Assembly: GCA_934643145.1 (NCBI GenBank)
Contig: CAKUBM010000002.1
Span: 84,127 to 148,126 of the forward strand
Source: an uncultured Collinsella sp.
Lineage (GTDB): Bacteria > Actinomycetota > Coriobacteriia > Coriobacteriales > Coriobacteriaceae
Length of the DNA: 64,000 bases
Direction of reading: 5' to 3'
Both the position numbers and the translations under genes were made by a program. The notes under the pieces were generated by a model. The model worked only from the letters and a program-made list of their open reading frames with translations. It had not been told where the DNA came from and made no database searches. Shown here one piece after another: positions 38,965-48,000 of this stretch; position 1 is the first letter of the stretch; every line of letters begins with the position of its first letter.

Positions 38965-40170
38965 CTAGGCTCGGGCTTTGTTGTGCGTGAGGGCTAGGCC
39001 CACGGCGGCGATGGCGGCGGCGAAGAGCACGGTGACGCCCAGGTCGCAGGCGATGTCGCCCAGCACGGCAGACGTCAGGTCCGACGCGAGCGCCTTGCCG
39101 ATCGCGTCGTTCACCCAATATGTCGGCACAAAGTGCGCTGCCGTCTGCACGGCCGAGCCCATGAGCGACAGTGGCATCCAGGCGCCGCCCAAAAACGTCA
39201 TGAGCATGCCAAGCAGGTTGCCCACGCCGTTGAGCAGCTCCTCGCGCGCACCCAGGCTCGACAGCGCAAAGCCAACAGCCAGGGGCGTGCACGCCAGAGC
39301 AAACGTCGCCGCCAGCGCCAGACACACACGGCCCACGCCGACCTCGGCAACCGCGCCAGCAAAGCCCACGACGCCCATCATGCTCGACACAAACCAGATG
39401 CAGACGGTGAGCACCGCGGCGGCCGCGAACACGGCAAGCGAGCGCTGGCGCTCGGAGACCGGGCCGGCATCCATGCGGCGCACGCGCTCGGGCTCGTTCA
39501 TGCCCGAGAACACCAGGCCCACCGACACGATGACCGACGAGATAATCGCGTACGCGCCAAAGTTGAAATACGACTCGAGCGTGGCGGCGGCAGTCGAATC
39601 GACCTTGACCTGCTCGATCTGGACCTCGGCGCGCTTGGCGGCGGCATGCTCGGCAGCCTTGGCCACGTCGCCGTCGGAGGCAGCGGGCTCAAGTGCCGCC
39701 GCAGCGCCCGCGAGCGAGATCCAGCGCGAGGCCTCCGCAGACGAAAGCGCCGCCGCCATGGTGCCGGAGCCGTAGGTCACATCGAGCTTGGGCAGGGCCT
39801 CCTCCGCACGGGCGGCCGCGATCAGGTCGCCCTCAAACCCGTCCGGGATAAAGAACACGCAGTCGGCGCTGCCCTTGGCACTGTTGCTCTTGGAGAGCGC
39901 GTCCGCAAAATCGTACGTGTCGTCGCCGACGCCCGTGACCAGGTCAAAGCGCGACCCCAAGTGCTTGGTGAGCGCCCGCGAAAGGTCGCTGTTGTCGCGA
40001 TCGACCACGATCACGTTGGTGTCGTAGGGCTTGTATTCGGTGAGCTGCGACGAGTTCCAGCTCACCGACGCCGCGATGAACACGCCCATGAGCGAGATAA
40101 ACACCGTATAGATGAGTAGATAGAACGGGTGCGCCAGCGCCATGCGAAGCGCGGTCTTAAAGGTGCTCAT
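38965..40170 (-). CDS. ABC-2 type exporter permease
   Basis: 401 residues. One N-terminal membrane segment, an extracytoplasmic domain of ~180 residues, and five C-terminal segments give the ABC-2/YhgE layout. GGAG lies 6 bases before the ATG at 40170, inside the end of the preceding permease gene (14 bp overlap). It is the last gene of the three-gene exporter operon controlled, by position, by the divergent two-component system. Confidence 0.85.
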   Translation of the reverse strand: MSTFKTALRMALAHPFYLLIYTVFISLMGVFIAASVSWNSSQLTEYKPYDTNVIVVDRDNSDLSRALTKHLGSRFDLVTGVGDDTYDFADALSKSNSAKGSADCVFFIPDGFEGDLIAAARAEEALPKLDVTYGSGTMAAALSSAEASRWISLAGAAAALEPAASDGDVAKAAEHAAAKRAEVQIEQVKVDSTAAATLESYFNFGAYAIISSVIVSVGLVFSGMNEPERVRRMDAGPVSERQRSLAVFAAAAVLTVCIWFVSSMMGVVGFAGAVAEVGVGRVCLALAATFALACTPLAVGFALSSLGAREELLNGVGNLLGMLMTFLGGAWMPLSLMGSAVQTAAHFVPTYWVNDAIGKALASDLTSAVLGDIACDLGVTVLFAAAIAAVGLALTHNKARA

Positions 40171-41344
40171 AGCGGCTCCTTCCAAAGATCAGCGTAGCGG
40201 CGGCAACAAACACCAGGGCCATGAGGACCAGCGCGCCGGCGCGAACAGCGAAGGGCCCCAGGTCCTCAAAAAAATACAGGCGATTGAACATGTCGCAGAT
40301 GAGCTTGACGGGATTGAGCCAGCACTCGGCCGGGCAGGCGCGAGCGACGTCGTCGGCAAGCGCCATCGCCGGCTCGCCGTAGAGCCCGGCGAACAAAGCG
40401 CACGTGGTGGCAAAGCCCGTGAGGATGCCCGACTTGGATGCCTTGCCGCCCTTAACGGGAAGCGTGCCCACAAAAAGCCCCAGGCCCGTGGCGGCAAGCG
40501 CGGATGCAGCCCCGCCCAGCAGGCACAACCCCTCGCGCCCGCCAAAGTCGACGCCCACGACCAGGCGCACGTAGCCGATCGCAACCGCCATCGATGCAAA
40601 GGAAACCAGCCACGAGCCGACAAAAATGCCAGCCAGCGACGCCGTCTTGGAAAGACCGCCCACGCAGCGGCGCGCGCCAAGGCCCGACAGATTAGGCTGC
40701 AAATCGACGACGCTCAAGGCGGCAAACTCGGCAGACATCATCGCGACCAGGCCAAAAAGCGCGTAATAGTAGATGACCGTGCCATCGGGCGTGGCACGAG
40801 TCAGGCTCACGCGGCGGGTTCCGCCCTCGAGCGACAGAGCGCGCGCAACCGCCTCCGGGTCGGCGAGCGCCGCCGGGTCATCTTGAGCAATCTGGGCCAT
40901 GAGCTCGGCATTTTGCGTATACGAGCTTGCCACCGTTTCAAGGATGCTACGGTCGGTAAGCACCGACGAGGCGCGCGAGCTGTCGTAACTCGATAGCAGC
41001 GTGAGCCTGGGCGTGCCCGCGGCATCAACCGTATAGATGCCCGCGACCTCGCCGGCCTTGAGCGCTTTGCGCGCGGCAGCCAAGTCTTCGTACTCGCTCA
41101 CATCGAGCAGCTGATCGTCGCCTGCCTTGGCAAGCGAAGCCGCCACATCCTTAAAGGTCGAGGCATCCCAGGCCTCGTCCGCCACGACGGCAACCGGCAC
41201 CGGGTCGACCGTGCCGTCGGAGCTGAGGTTCGCAAACATAAACATGAACATCGTGGAAAGCGCGATGGGAAAGACCGCGCCCCAGACCCACGTACTCGGC
41301 CGACGCAGCAGCGTCTTGAGCGTGATGATGATGGTGTTGAACAT
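40157..41344 (-). CDS. ABC-2 type exporter permease
   Basis: 395 residues with the same layout as the next permease: a first membrane segment (WVWGAVFPIALSTMFMFMF), a large outside domain and five to six C-terminal segments. The two permeases probably form a heterodimer with the ATPase encoded 9 bp upstream. GGGGGCGG precedes the ATG. Confidence 0.85.
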   Translation of the reverse strand: MFNTIIITLKTLLRRPSTWVWGAVFPIALSTMFMFMFANLSSDGTVDPVPVAVVADEAWDASTFKDVAASLAKAGDDQLLDVSEYEDLAAARKALKAGEVAGIYTVDAAGTPRLTLLSSYDSSRASSVLTDRSILETVASSYTQNAELMAQIAQDDPAALADPEAVARALSLEGGTRRVSLTRATPDGTVIYYYALFGLVAMMSAEFAALSVVDLQPNLSGLGARRCVGGLSKTASLAGIFVGSWLVSFASMAVAIGYVRLVVGVDFGGREGLCLLGGAASALAATGLGLFVGTLPVKGGKASKSGILTGFATTCALFAGLYGEPAMALADDVARACPAECWLNPVKLICDMFNRLYFFEDLGPFAVRAGALVLMALVFVAAATLIFGRSRYEHL

Positions 41345-41353
41345 GACCGCCCC

Positions 41354-42292
41354 CTAGTCGCGCAGCTCGCGGCCGGTGATCTCGAGGAACACGTCGTTGA
41401 GGGTCGGCGGCTCTGAGTAGATGCGGCCGAGCGCCACGTCATGCGAGCGCAGCGCGTCGAGGATGTCGGTCAGGTTATGCGGGCTCGCTTCGCACGAGAA
41501 CGTGAGCTGGCCCGCCGTCGCCGCCAAGTCCAGGACATGCGGCAGACTCGCAACGGCACTGAGCGCCGCACTCGGAACCTCGCCGACCTCGATTACAATC
41601 TTCTCGCCCGTCTGAATCATGCGCTTGAGCTCGTCGTTAGTGCCCTGCGCCAGCACGCGCCCACCGTCCATGATCATGATGCGGCTGCAGATCTGCTCGA
41701 CTTCCTCCATGTAATGGCTGGTATACACCACCGTGGCGCCCTCGTCGCGCAGGCGGCAGATGCCCTCCAGGATGGCGTTGCGGCTTTGCGGGTCGACCGC
41801 CACCGTGGGTTCGTCAAAAAAGATGAGCTCGGGCTTGTGCGCGATGCCGCAGGCAATGTTGAGACGACGCGCCAGGCCGCCCGAGAGCTTGCCGGGGCGG
41901 AACTTGGTAAAGTCGCCCAGGCCGACAAAGTCGATCGCCTCGTCCACCAGCGCGCGGCGGCGCTTGCGGTCGTTGACGTAGAGACTGCAGAAATAGTCGA
42001 TGTTCTCGCGCACGGTGAGCTCGTCGAACACCGCCACCTGCTGCGGCACCACACCGATGCGGCGCTTGAGGTCGTAGCGGGCGGGCGTCATGCGCTCGCC
42101 GAACAGCTCGATGGTGCCCTTGTCGTAGGCGAGCAGCTGCAGGATGCAGTTGATGGACGTGGTCTTGCCCGAGCCGTTGGGGCCCAGCAGGCCAAAGATC
42201 TCGCCGGGAGCGATACTCAGGTTAAAGTGGTCGAGCGCAATAAGGTCGTCGTAGCGCTTAACGAGGTTTTCGACGTGGACGATGTCTGTCAT
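41354..42292 (-). CDS. ABC-2 exporter ATPase
   Basis: 312 residues of the drug-resistance ATPase class. It has Walker A GPNGSGKTT, the signature LSGGLARRL (usually LSGGMKRRL), Walker B FFDEPTVAVD, the switch His in TSHYMEEVE, and a C-terminal DUF4162-like domain with PPTLNDVFLEITGRELRD. The ATG at 42292 is chosen because the domain begins there; AGAAGGG lies upstream. It is first in the operon, divergent from a histidine kinase. Confidence 0.93.
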   Translation of the reverse strand: MTDIVHVENLVKRYDDLIALDHFNLSIAPGEIFGLLGPNGSGKTTSINCILQLLAYDKGTIELFGERMTPARYDLKRRIGVVPQQVAVFDELTVRENIDYFCSLYVNDRKRRRALVDEAIDFVGLGDFTKFRPGKLSGGLARRLNIACGIAHKPELIFFDEPTVAVDPQSRNAILEGICRLRDEGATVVYTSHYMEEVEQICSRIMIMDGGRVLAQGTNDELKRMIQTGEKIVIEVGEVPSAALSAVASLPHVLDLAATAGQLTFSCEASPHNLTDILDALRSHDVALGRIYSEPPTLNDVFLEITGRELRD

Positions 42293-42457
42293 GAGGCGGC
42301 CCTTCTGTTGCTTGCGGCCCGGTACGATTGCATCATCGCAGGAGCGGGCGGGCCGCACCAGTGAGCTTTGTCACGAGTGCGGCGGCCGGCGTCACGCAAG
42401 GAGGGTTTTACACGGTTGCGGGCGCAGCCATATCCCCCGTCGATAGGTCTATCTATC

Positions 42458-42507
42458 ATTTTTGATAGTTGTATCTAGCAAAAATGATAGATACAGCTAT
42501 CAAAAAT
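42458..42507. promoter_or_regulatory. 19-bp-arm palindrome between divergent exporter and two-component genes
   Basis: ATTTTTGATAGTTGTATCT (42458-42476) and AGATACAGCTATCAAAAAT (42489-42507) are complementary except for one base, 12 bp apart. A smaller overlapping palindrome CTATCATTTTTGATAG lies at 42453-42468. The block is strongly AT-rich against its surroundings, and its position in the 332-bp divergent gap suggests an operator, perhaps for the response regulator. The rest of the gap (42293-42457, 42508-42624) shows no other clear signal. Confidence 0.55.
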
Positions 42508-42624
42508 GCTCAGGTGAAATGATTGTCGGCGAGATATAGTCGCGGTCCCCCTTTGCTGGGACAAATGTCACGGTTGCTCCCGGTGGGGCCTCCCCCGTGC
42601 GCGCCATCGCGTACAATAACCCGT

Positions 42625-43770
42625 ATGAACAGGCTATTCGACAAATCGATCGTGCTGGCGTGCTGTATCGCAGCCGCCCTGGGCCTTGCTGTGGACGCGC
42701 GCTTGGTCGCGGCGTTTTGCCTTGGCGTCGTAGTCGCCTCGCTGGCGGAAATCGCGCAAGGCGAACGTGCCCGCCGCGCCAGCGAGGCCGCGAGCTACGC
42801 TTACATTATGGTGGCCGTCTTTGCGCCGTCGTTTGCTCCGTTTGCACCCCTCGCCTTCTATGACATCGCGCGACGCGTGCGCCGTGAGCACGCCTGGGGC
42901 GCACTGGGCGCCGGCACCATCTTTGTCTGCGCGCTCGTCGCATATACCCACGCCGGCGCGCTTCCCACCCGTGCGCTGCTGTTGACCGTCATCCTTTCGG
43001 TCGCCGCCACCTTACTGTCGTTGCGCACCGCCCAGTTGGAACGTGAGCAGGAGCGCATGCGTCGCACCCGTGACGAACTGCAGGAACGAGCCCTCGCGCT
43101 CGAGGCGCGCAACCGCGACCTTGCCGACCGCCAGGACTACGAGGTCGAGCTCGCGACGCTCGCCGAACGCGCACGCATCGCGCGCGAGATCCACGATAAC
43201 GTGGGCCACCAGCTCACGCGCGCCTCGCTGCAAACCGAAGCCCTACGCGTGGTCCACGCCAACGAGCCTGGCGTCGCCGCCGACTTCGCCGACGTCAAGC
43301 GCACGGTCGATGAGGCGCTTCAGCTCGTGCGCACCAGCGTCCACGCGCTCAACGACAACGCGGCCAATCTCTCCGTACAGCTCGAGCGCATCGCGGAAGG
43401 CGCGCGCTCAGATGGCGGGCCGCAGATTGAGCTTGAGGTTTTGGCCGAGCATGCACCCGCCAACGTCGCCAACTGCTTTGCGGCGATCCTGCGCGAGGCA
43501 CTCTCCAACACCATACGCCACGCCCGTGCTCAAAACGTTACCGTGCGATGCATGGAGCATCCGTCGTTTTACCAGCTCATCGTTACCGACGATGGTGAGG
43601 GTAGGATCCGGGCGGGCGGTCGCGGCATCGCAGAAGGCATGGGGCTCGGCTCCATGCGCGAGCGCGTCGAGGCGCTTGGCGGCACCTTCACCGCCGGGCC
43701 GCGTGCCGGTGCCCCCGGCTGGCGCGTGTTTGCCACCGTCCCCAAACAGCAAGGAGATGACGCCCAATGA
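42625..43770 (+). CDS. NarL/DesK-class sensor histidine kinase
   Basis: 381 residues. About five membrane segments in the first 130 residues with almost no external loops are followed by a coiled coil, then a HisKA_3 dimerisation domain with phospho-acceptor His190 in AREIHDNVGHQLT. The HATPase domain shows LREALSNTIRHA and GIAEGMGLGSMRERV. A sensor with no external domain suggests it detects a membrane-located signal or the exporter itself. The ATG at 42625 begins the first membrane segment; no strong Shine-Dalgarno is visible. The stop overlaps the response regulator by 4 bp. Confidence 0.92.
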   Translation: MNRLFDKSIVLACCIAAALGLAVDARLVAAFCLGVVVASLAEIAQGERARRASEAASYAYIMVAVFAPSFAPFAPLAFYDIARRVRREHAWGALGAGTIFVCALVAYTHAGALPTRALLLTVILSVAATLLSLRTAQLEREQERMRRTRDELQERALALEARNRDLADRQDYEVELATLAERARIAREIHDNVGHQLTRASLQTEALRVVHANEPGVAADFADVKRTVDEALQLVRTSVHALNDNAANLSVQLERIAEGARSDGGPQIELEVLAEHAPANVANCFAAILREALSNTIRHARAQNVTVRCMEHPSFYQLIVTDDGEGRIRAGGRGIAEGMGLGSMRERVEALGGTFTAGPRAGAPGWRVFATVPKQQGDDAQ

Positions 43771-44396
43771 GGCTCATAGTTGTCGACGACGACCGCTTGG
43801 TGGTCGATTCGCTCAAGATTATCTTGGGTGCCCAGCCGCAGATCGAAGTCGTGGGCACCGGCGCCGACGGCAACGACGCGGTCGCGCTCTACACCGAGCA
43901 CGCACCCGACATCGCGCTGCTCGACATTCAGATGCCGGGACGCGACGGCCTTTCGGCGGCCCGCGAGATCCTTGAGCGCGACCCCGCAGCACGCGTGGTG
44001 TTCCTGACCACGTTTTCGGATGACGAGTACATTGTGTCGGCGCTCAAGCTGGGCGCCCGTGGCTACTTGATCAAGACCGATGTCGCCACCATCCCGCCGG
44101 CATTGGCGCAGGTCATGGATGGCAAGCGTGTGCTCGAGGGCAAGGCAATCGAGGACGTCGATTTTGATGGGACGGGCGTCGAGGCCGGCACGCCCCACCG
44201 ACCTGCAGCCTTTGCCAGCCTGACCGACCGCGAGTTCGAGGTCGCCGAGCTCATTGCCCGCGGCCTCGACAACAAGGAGATTGCCGCCACCGCCTATATG
44301 GGCGAAGGCACCGTGCGAAACCACATCAGCTCGATCCTGGCCAAAATGGGCCTACGCAACCGCACCCAAATCGCCATCGCCTACCTGCGAGGGTAA
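43767..44396 (+). CDS. NarL/FixJ-family response regulator
   Basis: 209 residues. The receiver domain has the acidic pair DDD near the start, phospho-acceptor Asp53 in IALLDIQMPG, and the Thr and Lys switch residues (FLTTFSD, LIKTD). The LuxR-type HTH has TDREFEVAELIARGLDNKEI and EGTVRNHISSILAKMG. It is co-translated with the kinase. By position it should regulate the divergent ABC-2 exporter operon. Confidence 0.95.
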   Translation: MRLIVVDDDRLVVDSLKIILGAQPQIEVVGTGADGNDAVALYTEHAPDIALLDIQMPGRDGLSAAREILERDPAARVVFLTTFSDDEYIVSALKLGARGYLIKTDVATIPPALAQVMDGKRVLEGKAIEDVDFDGTGVEAGTPHRPAAFASLTDREFEVAELIARGLDNKEIAATAYMGEGTVRNHISSILAKMGLRNRTQIAIAYLRG

Positions 44397-44456
44397 TCAA
44401 CCAGCGGCCGACCACCCCGGCATAGCTTAATGGCTGCTACCGATTTGATGCCATTT

Positions 44457-44610
44457 CAAAACTATGCCGGTTTACGAGGCTAAACTCAGGACCCCCATCC
44501 ATACCCGCGTTTTCTGCAAAATGACGACTCGTCTACCTGCGGTTTTATTTTCACGAATATCGGCATGGTTGGAGACTCGGAATCCGGCCCCGTAAACCGG
44601 CATAGTTTTG
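44457..44610. repeat. Structured element E1 (154 bp)
   Basis: Perfect 20-bp terminal inverted repeats (CAAAACTATGCCGGTTTACG and its complement) enclose a core with CCATACC/GGCATGG, TCTACCTGCGGTTTTATTTT and GACGA/TCGTC stems. E2 (51843-51996) has the same length, the same ends and a similar 30-bp left flank (CTGCTACC..T...CCATTT). No ORF. Confidence 0.75.
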
Positions 44611-44702
44611 TTCGGGCGGCCCTGCACGAGTGCCTCCGCAAGCCTTGCGGGACCAAAATGATCCGTTTTCCTCCATCCCCAAGGGATCAGCCGGAACCGC
44701 TT

Positions 44703-44862
44703 GCCACGAAATCGGCCCATCTACTACGTTTGACTCGATACCCCTGACCATGCCTTCGTTTTGAACAAAACCGCAGGCGTTCTACCTGCGGTTTTGTTTT
44801 CTCGTTTTTTGGCATGGTTGGGGGTAAGGGGCTAAATGTAGTAGATGGGCCGATTTCGTGGC
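44703..44862. repeat. Structured element E3 (160 bp)
   Basis: It has 29-bp terminal inverted repeats with one mismatch (GCCACGAAATCGGCCCATCT...). Inside is a second stem ACCATGCC/GGCATGGT (44747-44754, 44811-44818), and at the centre a two-way terminator AAAACCGCAGG/CCTGCGGTTTT. The ends differ from E1/E2 but the nesting and the CTACCTGCGGTTTTGTTTT core are shared. Confidence 0.75.
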
Positions 44863-44889
44863 GGCCCTTCCTCCCCTGCGCACAAAAGT

Positions 44890-44924
44890 GCCGCCACGGA
44901 GAAGGGAGACGTCTCCGTGGCGGC
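44890..44924 (-). terminator. Distal terminator of the adhesin gene
   Basis: GCCGCCACGGAGA and its exact complement form a 13-bp stem. On the minus strand the stem is followed by ACTTTTGTG. Confidence 0.65.
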
Positions 44925-44966
44925 TGGGGGTGGGGGGTGGGGCTATGTTCTGGCTCCCCGCCGGTC

Positions 44967-44990
44967 GCCCGGGGCCTTTTGGCCCCGGGC
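44967..44990 (-). terminator. Hairpin just after the adhesin stop
   Basis: GCCCGGGGCC-TTTT-GGCCCCGGGC is a perfect 10-bp stem 13 bases past the stop. It has no T-run; it probably works with the hairpin at 44890-44924. Confidence 0.6.
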
Positions 44991-45003
44991 GCTGCCAGCG
45001 TGC

Positions 45004-48000
45004 CTAGCGCTTACGGATACCCCAGACCAGGGCTCCGACGCCGGCCACGGCAATAACAAATGCCATGAGCAGTGCAGCGGCCTGCTGGTCACCCGTGGTG
45101 GGTAGGAAACCCTTGACCGTCTTGACGATGTTCGTCACGGTCTTGGGCGTGCCGGGATCGGGCGTCGGCACGGGCGTCTCGGGCTTCTTGTACGTGTTGT
45201 TGAACACGATACCCTCGACGCTCTTGTCGCCCTTGGTAAAGGCGACGTTCGCCTTGAGGTTGCCCTCGCCGTCGTCGACCACGTTGACGGTCGCGGTAAA
45301 GACGGACTTGTCGTAGGTCATACCGGCCTCGTCGCCCTTGATCTCGCTGATGGTGTAGACGTACGTACCGGGCTCGTCGTACTCGAACTTGTCGAAGTTG
45401 ATCTTGCCGTCGGCATCGTTGGTGACGGTGGACTCGATGTCCTCGCCAACGAGCTTAAAGCTAAACTCATCCTTCTTGAGCTCGCGTCCCTCGAGCACCT
45501 TGATGGCGCCGATGGAAACCTGCGTGGGCATGGCGTGATACTTGTTAGTAAAGCCAGCCGACTCGGTGGTTCCCTCGAGCTTGTGCGTCGCGGTCAACGT
45601 GCCGTCGCCATTGTCGGAGACGGTGGTCACGACGGTGTAGGTCGTGCCGTCATAGGTGACGCCCTTGTACAGGCCGAGCGCGTTGGGGCAAGCCTCGCGC
45701 AGCGTGTACGTGTGCGTGCCGGGCGCCTCATAATGGATCGGGCTCAGCGTAACGTTGCCGTTGGCGTCGTTGGTGCCACTAGCGACAGTCACGCCGTCCT
45801 CGAGCAGCTCAAACGTGAACTCACCAGCTGCAAGATCACGTCCGGTCAGACGCTTGACGGTCTTGACCTGATCGGTCACGGAAGAATCGGTGGGTGCCAC
45901 ACCGTACGTGTTGGTGAACGTGAAGGCAGCGCCGTCATCGCCGTTGCGCACGACACTCAGGTGTCCGGCACGGTCGTCAGTCACGGTGTAGGAAACCTTG
46001 CGCGCGGTGTTGGCGTCGTTGGTCACGCCAGGGGCGCTACCGGATTCGGTCACCGTATAGGTAAAGGTGTGCGAGCGCGGAGCGGCGGGATCTGCGGGCT
46101 CGGACTCGTCGCCGGACTCGTCAGCGTTGACATCAGCGTCGGCGACGGCTTCTTCAGCCTCTGCTTCGTCGGCCTCGACCTCGTCGGCCTCGTCTGCCTC
46201 GGCCTTATCGGTCGCGTCGTCCGTCACGCCCAGGGCGCGGTTGAGATCCTCGAGCGTAAAGTGGATCTTGCCAAAGTCCACGTTGCCGGCCGCGTCGTTG
46301 GTTGCGGTCGTGCGCTCGGGCATCGGGGCACCCGCCTCATCGGCGGTCACGGTAAAGGTGAACTTACCCGTGATGTCTGCCGGGGTCAGGCCCTCGGCAG
46401 CCTGGAGCTTCTTGGTGCCGGCGAGCGCGGCATCAACGGCGTCGGCGCCGTAAACGTTCTCGAACAAGGGCTCGATGCCACCGTAGTCGACCGTTGCCGT
46501 CAGGGTACCGTCACCGTTATCGACGACGATAACCTTAAAGCCAAAGTACCACGTTGTAGCGGAAACGCCGTTCGGCAGCCCGTGTATAGCTTCGTAGGCC
46601 GTGTAGTTAATGGTCCAAGCGAGCTTACCGTCCTTGTCGGTACGATGGGCAAGCCCAGCAGACTCAAGATCGGCAAGCATCTTGGTGTCGTAGTGCAGCG
46701 CATCAAAGCTCACGTGCCCGCCGATATTGGGCTTGAGATTTTCATAACCCACAAGCTCACCCTGATAGGCGATGCCGAACCAGAACTCGCCGTCGGCCAT
46801 CGGGCGACCGGTCAGGGTCTTGGCGGCAACGACCTGAGCAACGGTGCCACCAGGTGCATCGGTCGTAGCGCTATAGCTGTTGACGAACGGGACCACGGCG
46901 CTCTCGACCGCAGCCGCGCCGGTCTTGTACTCGGTCACCAGCGTGCCCTCGGGACCGCCGGAGACGGTCGTCGTGGCGGTGAGCGTACCGGCGGTGTCGT
47001 CGGCGATGGCGATCGTCACGGTGCGGACAGCATCGTCGTAGGTGTAACCGGGCTGGCCGTCATTCTTCTCGGCAACGGTGTATGTAAAGGTCTTACCCGC
47101 GTCAGCCTGCGTAAACTTGACCTCATGGCCCGCCAGAATGTCAATCCGACCGACCGTTGCCTCTGCCGTCGCAGGGGACTTGTACACGTTGGCGCCCTCG
47201 TGCAGGCCGAGCGCGGTGGCAGAAGCCGCATCGGCGGGCGTCACGGTAAAGGTGAACTGACCCTCGGTCATGGGACGTCCGTAGAGGGTCTTGCTGAGCT
47301 TGAGGCCGCCGGCTGCGGTGTAGTTGAGCTCAGTGCGGTACTTGTTGGTAAAGTGTCCGCTTTTCGTGGTGACGTTGGCGATCAGCTTGCCCTCGCCGTT
47401 CTCAGTCACGGTCACCTCGGCGGTCGCGACATGGGCGTCGTACGTCATGCCGGCCGCGTTGCCCGCGTTCTCACGGATCTCGTACTTGTAAGTTCCGGCA
47501 GCCGTGAAGCGGATCGTGCCGAACTTAATGGCGTTCGCGTCGCTCTTGCCCACGGTTACGGTCGTGGACTCGGGCAGCGGGGCACCCTCGGGAGCGCTGA
47601 TGGTAAAGCTAAACTTGTCCGCATCCGTCCAGTCGCGACCGTCGACAGCCTTGCTCAGACCAAAGTCGAGCTCAGTCTCGAGCGGGGTCACGCTGTAGGT
47701 GTTCTTGAAGATTGCAGCCTCGGCGTTCTTCAGAACATGCTGGGCGCTGAGCGTGCCGTCGCCGTTATCGGTGATGGTCGTCTCGATGGTGAACTTGGCG
47801 CCACTGTAGGTAATGCCCTTGCTGGTGGTTCCACCGTTGACCTCGCGCAGCGTGTAGGTGTGCGTTCCGGCCTTTTCGTACTTCACGGGGCTCATCGTAA
47901 TCGTGCCGTCGGTGGCGTTCTTGCCGGTGGCGACGACCTTGTCGCCCTCGACGAGCTGGAAGGAGAACTCGCCGTCCTTGAGGTCGCGCCCGGTCAGGAC

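Larger units (their letters stand above)
44397..45003. other. Intergenic region made of structured elements and hairpins
   Basis: There is no gene. In order it holds element E1 (44457-44610), a block AAAATGATCCGTTTTCCTCC also found next to element E2, element E3 (44703-44862), a 13-bp-stem hairpin (44890-44924) and a 10-bp-stem hairpin (44967-44990) just after the adhesin stop. Confidence 0.7.

Noticed and set aside
42523..42624. Longer N-terminus for the histidine kinase
   Set aside because: The extension from 42523 is Pro/Arg-rich and unlike the family. The ATG at 42625 starts directly at the first membrane segment.
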